Source of the DNA: Lepidostoma basale
Lineage: Eukaryota > Arthropoda > Insecta > Trichoptera > Lepidostomatidae
Direction: 5' to 3'
Assembly: GCA_022606425.2 (NCBI GenBank)
Contig: JAHDVF020000137.1
Location: 186,001 to 250,000, forward strand
DNA length: 64,000 bases
The translations under genes and the position numbers were made by a program. A model generated the notes under the pieces. That model was given only the letters and a program-made list of their open reading frames with translations, searched no databases and was not told where the DNA came from. Below, in pieces: positions 12,501-24,500 of this stretch. The first letter of the stretch is position 1, and every line of letters starts with the position of its first letter.

Positions 12501-15500
12501 GAAATCCCTTCCGTCTTTGCCTTGCAAGCAGCTGTTCACAAACACACAAACGCCGTTCAACATCTCTCGGCTTCAACTCGTACGGCACCCAATTTCCTTG
12601 TTTCTGAATCATTCCCATGACTTTCAGGCGTTTTGAAATGGCTGGTTGCGTCACTCCCAATGATCCTGCCAATTCTTGTTGCGTTTGACACGAGTCTTGA
12701 TCAAGTAATGCCTCCAATTCTGCATCTTCGAAAACCTTCTCTCTTCCACCGCCATGCTGGTCTTCGACGTAAAAATCACCGTTCTTGAAGCGTTGAAACC
12801 ACTTTCGGCACGTTCTTTCACTAATAGCGGCCTCACCCTATGGTGAGTACCTATGTATTTGAGAGCATTCGATGAGCCTCAGCCGCAGATTTCTTCATAT
12901 TAAAGCATAAAATTAAAACCTCCCGCAAATGACGAGAATTTGGCTCGTAAGCTGACATGTTTAATCGGGAATAACTTTATGATGCAGACACAAATCGACT
13001 AATATTTCGATGGCGTTATGTTTACAAATACTTTAGCTTATTGTATGACATCTATGATCTATTTATTCCAACTACCACTTACCGCAACTGCCATATATTG
13101 CAAAACGGCGGAAGCAAATTTATACACCTAATATATAGATAAATTTAAGCATACATGTATGGTAAAATGGTGTATAATAGAACTTCAAATGATAATATCA
13201 GGAAGGAACGTGGAGAGGAAGAAAGTATTATGAAAGGATCACTGCATTCGTGATATGACCAGATTCATCAAATTTTAAAGGCAGTCCATGTGAGTAGTCG
13301 GAAGAATCGACATGTGTATGGTGCGCTGTATAAATGCGGAGGAAGCTAGAGAGGTGTGTCAGGATAGAGTAGTGTGGAAGTCCATTTTCTCTGGCTACCC
13401 TTCCGGATAGTTTCTTGTTGTACAATGAAATTCATCCACTGAATTTCAATCAAGAATTTATGAAATATAAAATTATTAGAACTGGAATATATTTTTGTAT
13501 ATATTTATTTAGAGGTGGCAAATAAACAAGAAGAATGCCAGAAGACAGTCATCCCGGACGAGCAGTCTGTGTCCTCGTACTACAACATCCGGGAGCAGCT
13601 AGACTCTCTCGGGAAGCAGTTTCGATCATTCGTTACCATGCCTCAGTATCTTAAACCCTTTCTTCAGCCCGGGAGACTGGTCAAGGTTCGTCCATTTTTT
13701 ATTTTGTTCTAACAATATAGATCTCTCACAAAATTTTATAATCCTTATGAAGGCAACCGTTTCTAATTACATTTTTCTGTTAGCAAACATTATTTTCCAT
13801 GATAAAAATTTACCAAATTACCACTCTTCTTTCTCCTCACATTCCCTCCCTTTACCCGGGGTCAGCATTTTTTATCACTTGGCACCAGGTGTTTCGCTTG
13901 TGCCTCATGAGAAATATGTTTGATTCTTTTTTTTTAATTTTATGGTCAGTACCCAATACCAAGGTCATAATTTTCTTGGAAGACTTTAGCACTGCCATTA
14001 ACCATCTCAGGTTCATCTGCCGCCATCTCTATTGTATATTCAAACCTGAACATCCATCACAACCACGAAGCTCTGCTCCGAATATAGTAAAGAAGCTCAA
14101 GTTATGTTTGATAACGGGGTTTTCTCACCTGCTCTTTTGGTTCATGGGAGTTATTGTATTTCCTTCCTACTCTTAACGAGCATTCCCCGATCTGTCACCT
14201 TGAGGACTCGCTTTCTAGGGTTAAAGTTCCTCCGAGATCATATTTATCATTCATTATTATCAATAATAATAATAGAAAATGTGTTATTAATATTCATTTA
14301 TTTAACATTAGTTTCATAATCGTGGAAATTTTAAAATGCTACATGGAGAAACAATGTTTTTTTTATGATCTTAGTATGATATCTATCAACAGTACTTTTA
14401 TTTCTGCTATTAAAGCAAACTAATTGTAGAACAAAAAAATGCTGTAAATATATGACTAATTTTCAATTAAATTTGATATAGTGCCATTTACTTCTACACT
14501 CTTTGTTTGTGATTAAATAGCCATTCTTCTGTTGCAGATTAAGAGTGAAAAGGAAGAGTTTGATTGGGGAATTATAATTAACTTTAGACAACAGAATCCA
14601 GGCCAAAGTGTCAAGAGAAAAGGAATGAGGGGAGATGAGGCCAAAAACCTAAATCCTCTCACTGACGATTGTGTCATTATAGTGGATGTGTTGCTCCATG
14701 TGCAGAAATCTCCAAAAGCGGAAGACGATGCGGACACGCTGCCAGTTCCCTGTCCGGAAGGAGAGGTATTACAATAATATAATAATAAATTGGATAATTT
14801 ATTGAGCGCCATTTTTATGAATTACTCATCTCAAAAGTGCTGTAGAAAATGCTCCGTTTTATGAACTAGTTAAAAAATAAACAAATTTAGTATGAGGCCT
14901 GCACCTGACGCAGTCGATCAACATTTACATCAGAAAAAGATAATTAGAAAAGGTGCGTTTCGAGTCTCGATCTGATTCTAAATGCTTTTGAGGTCTGAGA
15001 CGACGAAGGAATTGATTCATGTTTTAAAACTGTAAATGGGAATATTTCTTTTTATGGATCTTAATTGCTTTGGGTGAAAGAAGCTTTTTCTGACTGTATT
15101 ATTTATTAAAAGATCAGTCTCTAGATGAAGGCCAATAATTTTTAAACATTTTTTTAAAGAAATATCTGTGTTGGGTGTAGAGACTAGGGAGCGATCAATA
15201 AAGTTTTGATGTTTATGGAAGCGGTCCAAATAAATTCTGTTTTTGATGGGTTTAATTTGAGTTTATTCGAAGCCATCCAATTTGATATATGTAGGTACAT
15301 ATTAGATCTTCTTCAACCCCCCAACGTTGGCGATCACCTCGGTGAACCTGTCCCTGTACTGCGCCGCTCGGAACAGCTCCTCCACACTTTGAATGCCGGT
15401 CCACTCCCTCACGTTTCGCAGTCAGGACATTTGTCTCCTTCCTACTTTTCCCCATGCAGTATATGACCCAGATGTGCGATCTTTCGAACCTTGATAGTTG

Positions 15501-18500
15501 ATAACAGTTGTCAACATATTAGATAATAAATTTTAATTGATTTGGGTTTTCAGCATTTTAATTATTATTCATAGAGCATTTGTTCAAAATATAACATGAT
15601 CATATCCACCCCAAAAACGAAGTGTATGACATTCGCAAGAAATCAAGTGAGATCCGAAGTCTCCGTACGCCAGGAGGAAATTGAACAGGTGGACCTATTC
15701 AGATATCTCGGAAGCGAAGTAACCAGCTCTAATGACCTCCCCAGAGAAGTAAGGTCACAGATGGATAGGGCTGCAGCAGTTGCAGGCTGCCTGAAAGATG
15801 TCATATGGAGAAACAGGGACATGAGGACTGACAGCAAGGTACACATCTACAAGACCTGTGTGCGACCAATCCTCACATATGGTATTGAATCGAGGGCAGA
15901 CACTGTCAAGACAAAGAGCATGCTCAGGACAACCGAGATGAAAACGCTCCGCGCTATAGCTGGCAAGACCCTACGTGATCGAGTTAGGAATACAGCAATC
16001 CGAGAAATCTGCGAGGTCGAAGATGTGGTCAGATGGGGACGTCAAAGACGGCGATACTGGCATGAACACGTAGAAAGGATGAGCTCAAATAGAATACCAC
16101 ACATAGCTCTCCATGGAACGCCAAACGGACAACGCCGACCAGGAAGACCCCCGAAACGGTGGAGAGAAAGCTGGAGTTCAGCATCTCAAGAGGACCCGCC
16201 TGAAATAACAGACTCCTGAGTCTACAAAAAGGGAAGAAGAAGAAGAAGAGCATTTGTATCATTATTATTTTGGTGATTAGCTCTTTACATTATTACAGTG
16301 TGAGCCAAATCAATGTAAAGAGTGGAAAAAATAACATCAAAGGGAATACGCATAGAACCATGTGAATCTAAATATGACAGTTATCTCTTTGTTGCTTTTA
16401 TCGTTAGGGTATTCACGAATTCGTCATAGCTGCGTCTAGAGAGGTCTATCTCAGTTCCCACCTTGTTTAGAAGATAAATCATCTTCAATACATTTTAGTT
16501 TCAAAGTGCCTCTGTGCGGCAAGATATGCCTCTTGGTCTGCCACAACTGTGGGGAATGTATAGATTCTCTCAGAATTCATGGATTGAAAATACCTTACGA
16601 TAACAGTTTAAAAAATGGTTACCTAGAAAGAGTATTCGACAGATTTCAAGAATGTTGAAATCAAACATTCCTAATAAGAAATAGTGAGGGATATAAAAAG
16701 GGTACTAATTATACTCCCTGAGATAATAAATATTGTTTCTGGATCCTTTCTAGTTCTAAGATGACTGTTCTTTATCTGGGGTTCTAAATGATGGACAAAA
16801 TTAAGTTATTGTTCTGGCTGAATTATTTTTTCATTGCGCTACTTAATTCTTACTGCGAATTTATGTTACCATAAAATACAAGGTAGCTTGAATTATTTTA
16901 ATAAATATAATTACACTTGGTATTATAACACTTAATTTCACTTAACACAGACATGTACATAGGTTGCCTTTTAGGTTTTTACAATCGAAGAGTAGATGGC
17001 GTTAGTGAGTTGTGGCATCACTGTATTTGTGAACATTGACGTTTGTTATTGCGAAGCCAGTGGCAACATAGTAATTGACCGATTAGGTTGTTGATAGTGA
17101 ACGTTTAAAATAAGCAAGTTTGTGTAAAAATGGATATCACTCGTGAAGGTTTTCGTTGGATGATTTTTTATGATTTAAAAAAAGGCCTTACTCGACAACA
17201 ATGCATAGAATCGCTTCGTGCAACTTTTGGTAATGAAGCACCATCAGAGAAGACTGTTTGCAATTGGTTTGCAGAATTTTGTCGTGGTCATGCATCCGTC
17301 AGTGATGAATGACGAGAAGGTCGGCCAAAATCGGTTGTCATTCCGAGAAACATCGATGCTGTGCGCATTATGATTAAAGAAGATCAGCATGTGACTTACA
17401 GACAGATAGAGGCCACTCTTGGCATATCGCAGACTGCAATATAATCGATTTTGCATGAGCATTAAGGTGTGAGAAAGATTTGTTCCAGATGGATTCCGCA
17501 TAATTTGACCGAAACGAAAAAAAGGCTCGTGTTGATTGATGTCACGAAATGTTGATAAAATTCGACCAAGGAAGGTTCAAAATCCGTATACAACATTGTT
17601 ACAGGACACGAAACTTGGATATATTCGTATGAACCTGAAAACAAACAACAGTATACTGTTAGGGTGTTCGACGATGAACCCAATCCCACTAAAGTTGTTC
17701 GTTCACGGAGCACTTCCAAGAAAATGATCGCTTGTTTCTTCGGTTGTACTGGACACTTTGCAACCTTTCCTTTAGAGGATCGAAGAACTGTTAATGCCGA
17801 ATGGTATACAACAATTTGTTTGCCAACAGTCTTCGATGAACTAAGGAAAAACAACAAAAAACGTCGCATCATTCTTCATCACGACAATGCCAGCTCCCAT
17901 AAAGCACGTCAAACAACTGAATATTTGAAGGAGAAAAACATCGAGTTAATGTCTCGTTTCCCGAATTCACCTGATTTATCGCCTAATGACTTTTTCTTGT
18001 TCCCTACTATCAAACAAAAGATGCGTGGACAGCAATTTTCATCACCTCAAGAAGCTGTTGAAGACTTTCAAAATCATGTTTCTACAATATCAGCTTCAGA
18101 GTGGAGAAAATGTTTCCAGAATTGGTTTGAACGTATGCAAAAATGTATAGACCTAAAAAGCAAATATATCGAAATGCAATAAAACACTTTGTTTCAAACT
18201 TGTTTGTTTCTGTTTCACTTTTTGTAAAAACCTAAAAGGCAACCCTCGTATCTATGTACACAGTTAAAATTGTGTACATTGATAAAGGCTACCTGTAACT
18301 GAAACATGTCTGTGTTAAGTGAAATGAAGTGTTGTAATACCAAGTGTAATTATATTTATTCAAATACGAATCCACAACACAAATTGAAGGCGAATATTGA
18401 AGAAATAGCTTGAATTAATTAGAGTGGGTGCTTTTACGCTGGTATTAGGCCCTCAAGTTAATTTGCGCATTAAGCAGTTAATGTTTCAATACTGGTGCTA

Positions 18501-21500
18501 TAATTATGGAACATCTCTAATATTTCAGAACCTGGACTCTCTCGAAAATAGACGTACGCTCAATGATATGATGCTGCTTCACAAAATCATTAACTATAAA
18601 ATTGATAACTCTGAACTTCTTTGCAAATTGACACTCAATACCCCTACATCTCACACAAGACACACCGCAAGCCAAGTTTTCCATCTCCCTGTTTATCGCG
18701 CTAACTTTTCTCAAAGCACGGCAATGTACAAGATTTGTGACAACTACAATAAGAATTTTGGAGACATTGATGTTTTCCATTTGAACAAACAAAACTTCAA
18801 CAAAATGATAGGAGCAACCTTTCGGCGTGGATGAGGCCATAATGTTACATGATATTATAATATGATACTTTTATTTTTACTTTTGTTCTTATTTCTACTA
18901 CTATTATTATGTTTAACTCTCAATCATTTTGTTTGACCATATTTTGCCTTAGCTTAAATTCAATGAACTGTTTATTGTATTTGTGGTAGCATGTAATTGG
19001 CTTTATTTATTATTTTTCTTAATGTTTCTTAAACTAAAAAAAAAAACTAACTAACCATCACGCCGTCTCCCCGAAAGGGTAGGCAGAAATAATGGACTGC
19101 CACACTAAAATCGATGCGGCACTCCATCCTTCTCTTTTCGCCATCGCGAGAGACGCGATGTGATGGGTTGCGAACCTCATCGCCACAAAAAGGCATCTCC
19201 CGCGCACACTTCGATTGTTCAACGTCTACATAATAAATCTAAAACAAATTATCTGAAATACAATGATTTAAAATAAAATAACAAAGAAAAATAATTTAAC
19301 ACATAATGTTCTTTTAGATGGAGCACTTGTCGTCAGCTGGACGATCCGGACATTTGTGTTTATTTAATTTTTATTCCATGTTATCCACTGTTTTTTTTTT
19401 AAATTTACTGTAATTAGGCACTTAAAACAATCCAACACCAGCAAGAACTTAAAAATATTATTGAAGAATTTATTCAAATTGTCATTGGAACAAATGAAAA
19501 ATTTATTTTTACATCTGTCATAATTCTTTTTGTAAACGAAAAAACTTATATAATTTTAACACCAAAACAGTAAAAACGTATTTTTTGTCACAAATAACTA
19601 TCATAAAGAGCGGCAATAATCAAATTGACCAAAACAATTCACTTATTCACGAAATATCTCCAAATTGACGGGAGCACCATATGAACCAAACCAAATTTTC
19701 AAAATCAGAAACAATGTTTCTTAATTAATATATTGATATCGCTGTATGCTGCCCTTACTGAATAAATAAATAAATACAAACCCCCGATCAGGCATGCTTG
19801 TGTCATTTAGATAAAGGAGTTATTTTCTAACATCCGAGTGTGTTTCCAGACTGGCGATGTGGAGGTGGTCCCCGTAGTGCACAGCCTTGTCTACCAGCTG
19901 AGCTCGTTGCGAGTGTATTACCCCAAAGACCTCAGGCCCTTGGATAACCGCAAGTCCGTGCTGAAAACAATAAGTGAAGTGAAGAAGAGGTTTCCCGATG
20001 GTCCGCCGCTTCTGAATCCCATTAAGGACATGAAAATTGAAGATGAGGTTTTCCAAGAATGTGTTAAAAAAATCGAACAGAAGGAGGAAAAGTAAGTTTT
20101 AATGTGTTACAATCCAAGTGATGCTCTAAATATATTTTTTTTGTTTTTTTCAATAATGATATAAAACTCCATATTAAATGATACGAATGAAAACATATGT
20201 TTTCTAGATATAACTAACTAAAGAATGGACTGCCACACTTTTCTTTCCTGACATATTTCTCTCGCTTCCTCAACATTCATACATCGTGTCATGCACGTGC
20301 GTCGATTTCTCTGACTCACATGGCCGTCATTCAATATTTGATTTATTTGATCGTGCCACGTTTTCCTCGGTCATCCTCTATTTCTGGTTTCATTTACATC
20401 GTTAACATATAATTTTTTTACCATTCTTTCTTCATTCATTCTTTCCATTTTAAATTTCTTTCACTTTCCATGTCCAAACCATTTTAATGATCCTTTCATT
20501 ATTTTGTTCATAACACCATCATTCGCACCGCATTCACTTCTTATATTTTCATTCGACACTCTATCATACACAGATTATCCACACATTCGTCTAAGAGATC
20601 TCATTTCTACTGCATTTATTCTACTTTCATCCTTCTTTTGCCAGTTCCATGCATACAAAAGGGTCGGTAGAAGAACACCACTGTGCACTGCCATTCTAGC
20701 TTTTTTGGATAGGTTTTTGTTTGTGATGACAACTTTAAGTGCTTCTATTTTCTAGATATTTTAATATATTTTATAGAAATGATATATTTCTCCTTGCTGG
20801 TGCATTATCAAATGTGTTTATTTTTGATAATGCCTCAAATGTCTTAGCAAGGCAAAACATATGTATGAAAACTTCTAGAAAATTGACTTTTTCTTTTGTA
20901 TTATTTTTCTAAATATGTAGAAGTTTAATAAAATGATATATAGAAAGAATTCTACTATCATTTGAATATATTCCAATATTAAACATTTTCAGGTCATAAC
21001 TGTCATCAAACATAATATAAAAATAAATAAAATATTAATAATATTTATTGTTTCTTAAATTTCCATATTAAATTATTAACATGGGATCAAGCAACTGTTT
21101 TATAGAAATTTTATTACATTTAATGAGAGTCACATTGTTATTTCAGACTGTATGCACATCCATTGCACAATAACCCGGATAGGCAGACATTGTACAATAA
21201 TTACTGCAAGAAGCTGGAGCTCTTGAAGGAACTCAAGACATTCAAGGAAGATTTACAGAAGGCTAAAAGCGTCCTGCAAATGAACGAACTGAGGTGCAGA
21301 AAGAGGGTCCTTCGACGCCTCGGATACTGCACCTCCACAGACGTCATCGAGCTGAAGGGACGGGTCGCTTGTGAACTCAGCAGGTTGGTGTCTTTAATAT
21401 ACAATTTGTTTTTTTTAATGCATTCAAATACTTATAGACAAATACTGGAGTTTTACAATTGCGTAAGCCTTTCACATTGCATTAATAAAGATTTTCTGCT

Positions 21501-24500
21501 TAATGCTTACAAATTATCTTAATAGATGGCGCTAGTGTAGATTGACCTACAAAATGTGAAGTTATTTAAAAATAGTAGCATATATACAAGTTTCAAAAAT
21601 TCGTCAAACGTGGTGGTTGTAAGAAGGGCGGAATGTTGTTAACATAAAGTGATCGCTTAACCCAACCAATGACAGGTCATAAGTCCTGTAAACGCCTCGA
21701 CTACCGTATTCTGTTTCCTAAAAAAAATTACATCTTCGTCTCTATTGAGATACAATTAATCCTTTAATATACTAGCAATTTTGCTAGTCTTTCATTGACT
21801 TCAGATTTGAATTGACAATTTCCGCTTATCCAGCTGACTGTTACTAAAAGGTCAAATTTACAGGGTCCATATCAATAATCGCTGATAGTATGGATAAGAG
21901 TGACTTTGTGATGTGTTCAAGTCTAAAGAGATGGTATTTGAGAAAGAAGAATGTACGACGGGTTGTGACATAGCGAATGGTGAGAATGGAGCTCGAGGTA
22001 TGTCAGGATAGAACAGTGTGGTGGTTAATCCTCTCTGTCTACCCCTACGGTAAACTTCCCAATTGTCACGAAATGGCAGCTATCACGGAGTCTACATTTT
22101 ACTGTTCGACTAAATGAGTGCTGCGAACCCATGGGTTAACTTTAGGTGATATTATTTTTAAGAAATAAATTCCCAAATTGTGTACTTTAAGGCTAGGCGC
22201 TGACTGTGACTTGTTGTCGCAGTAACTTTTTGTAACTGTCACGTTGTGTCACCGTGGATGCGCTCACTACTGGTGACAAAATGTTCATTTAAGTGATGGA
22301 TTTCGAAGAGGTCGCAGTGATTTGCGCTCTTGAATTACGCAGAAGGAAAATTAAACGAAAGAAACGCTACTGGGTACATCCCATATATAATGAACGATTA
22401 TTAATAGGAAAATTTTACACCCTGTATTCTGAATTACGTCAATATTCTCTTAAGTTGTTGCTGGAAATAATTGAATAGAAATATCCTCCCACAATTTCCT
22501 TCCTTTAAATTTTTTTAAATTCCTTTAAATTTTTTGTATACAATGCTGGCCTTTTCTCAATCTCTTCTATTAAAAACTCATTGTCAATATCATCTTCTCG
22601 CAGAGAAGCCGCCATCTTATAAACTTAAAAATTCGCAACACACGTCCGTTCGGTAGGCGTCTCCCGGCAGAGTGACAAAAAGTTTCTAGTGAGCGCACTC
22701 CCATACCAATGTACAGGCCGGGTGATAGTCACGTCACGCTAATGTCGCCGGCCGCTGGAACTTTTTGTTACCGTATTGTCACGTCGCCACAGTCAGCGCA
22801 CTCTCATTTAACTCCATAGCATTTGACTCGGCGACAAAAAGTTACTGCGACTTTTTGTAACAATCAGCCTTAAAGGCCGGTGAGAATTTGAAACATTGGA
22901 ACGCTCATGTAAACAATTAAATTACTCTTCACACAAAATACATAAAAGTATAAAATAAATTGTATTTTGTAGTCAAATGTTTTACATTTTTTATCTTATA
23001 AAAATAATCAGACTTTTTTTGTTTAATTTTGAGTTGAAGAAAACAAATAAAAATATATTACATTGAAAATGTTTTTATAAATGAAACCAAAACATCGCGC
23101 TGTTGATAACTGATATAATTATATAAGAGTCACCATAAGTAAACACACACTCAAATCAAAGATTCCGACACAGTATACGTATGAGAAACCGTCGCTTCGT
23201 AGCTCAGCGGTTACACAATTGTGTGTGTGAATGGGACACGCATTACAATAAAATAAAATAAAATCTTTGTACAAAAAGGTTGAAATTTTAACTCTAAATC
23301 GCAGAGAATACATAATTGTATAAAATACACATTTTTACTTTTGATCTGTCATAGTAAATTTACAAGATATTACACGTTAAACACGGAGAATATATGCGGA
23401 CTGCTATTGTAGCCAGCCGGACTATAAGGGTTAATAAACATTTTTTCGATAAATGGCTTTCTTTTATTTTAATCGATCCATTAAATATAAACTTTCTTTT
23501 GAGACACCTGTTATAAAGTAAATTAACTGTTTTCTTTCAGCGCTGATGAGCTGCTGATGACCGAAATGATGTTCAACGGGCTGTTCAACTCGCTGAGCGT
23601 GGAGCAGTGCGTCGCCCTCCTCAGTTGCTTTGTGTGCGATGAAAAGAGTGCCGAGATGCCCAAATCCACCGATGAACTCTCTGGTCCTTTGAGACAAATG
23701 CAGGTAAGCTATTTTATATTTTTCTTCAGTTTCGTATATCACAGTCTTAACATACATAACAATTTGTTTTACTTGTATTTAGAATTTGTTTTTTGACATT
23801 ACAGAAATCCAATATAAATAATTATAAATATATAAATTATTATTTATACTTTTGTATAAAGCACTTAATTTGTGGTGTGGCATTATTAAAAAAAATTAAA
23901 ACACTTAAATAATTTGTTTTTACACCACTTAATAATAAAATATATTTTTAGAACCAACTGGTTTCGCTTCCGCTGAAGCTTCATTAGGGTACCAAAATAA
24001 CCCCCTGGCGAAGCTCCAGTGGGAGCAATACCAGTTGGTTCTAAAATCAAATAAAATGGTGTAAAAACAAGTTTTTAAATATTTTTTATTAAGCTTCTTC
24101 TGGAATAATACTAATTAGATTTTTTTTAATTATTGTTATTTGCTTACGGCACACCTGTTGTGGAGCACTGATCTAAATTATAACATAGCAACCTAGTGAC
24201 GATGATATTGATGTGATTCCAGGAACTAGCCAGGAGAATTGCCAAAGTTTCTGCAGATTCTCAGTTGGATATTGAAGAGGACACTTATGTAGAGAAGTTC
24301 AAACCCTTCCTCATGGACGTAGTTCTCTCGTGGTGCAAGGGAGCTTCCTTTTTACAAATTTGTAAAATGACTGATATATTTGAAGGTGAATTTAACTTAT
24401 GTATTTTTTTTTACATAATTTTATATAATAAGGATGAAAGTAGGACAAATGTCGTAGAAATGAGATCACTGCGAATAATGTGCAGGAAAATGATATATGA

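Larger units (their letters stand above)
16885..18385. repeat. Foldback element split by a mariner
   Basis: The arm 16885-16957 (AATTACACTTGGTATTATAA, CACTTAACACAGACATG) is the inverse of 18300-18385 (CATGTCTGTGTTAAGTG.., AATACCAAGTGTAATTATAT). Between them sits the mariner at 16958-18249 plus a small central hairpin (TGTACACAG..TTGTGTACA). Confidence 0.7.
22191..22870. mobile_element. PIF/Harbinger deletion derivative
   Basis: Ends AAGGCTAGG.. and ..CAGCCTT; both subterminal regions hold GTCGCAGTAACTTTTTGT in inverted orientation. Inside, two protein starts face each other: a HARBI1-type transposase start (+, 22293) and a MADF-type start (-, 22617). The middle of both genes is gone. TWA-type duplication is plausible (TTA/TAA) but the ends are ambiguous by one base. 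Confidence 0.8.
22064..23517. mobile_element. Second copy of the 10842-11360 Tc1/mariner-like element, interrupted
   Basis: 22064-22190 (CACGAAATGGCAGCTATCAC, TTTTTAAGAAATAAATTCCC) and 23434-23517 (AATAAACATTTTTTCGAT, TTTGAGACACCTGTTATA) match the inverse of the first copy. The gap holds the Harbinger element and about 560 bp of further inserted sequence. Confidence 0.65.

Noticed and set aside
13799..14176. 125-codon plus frame in Mtr4 intron 10
   Set aside because: Hydrophobic chance frame in intron sequence; no domain or repeat match.
18424..18834. Novel host gene of 136 codons
   Set aside because: Word order is that of a Jockey/CR1-like reverse transcriptase end.
23185..23240. tRNA-like stretch with TAGCTCAGCGGTTA
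   Set aside because: A-box-like word without a proper B box or cloverleaf; at most a broken SINE head.
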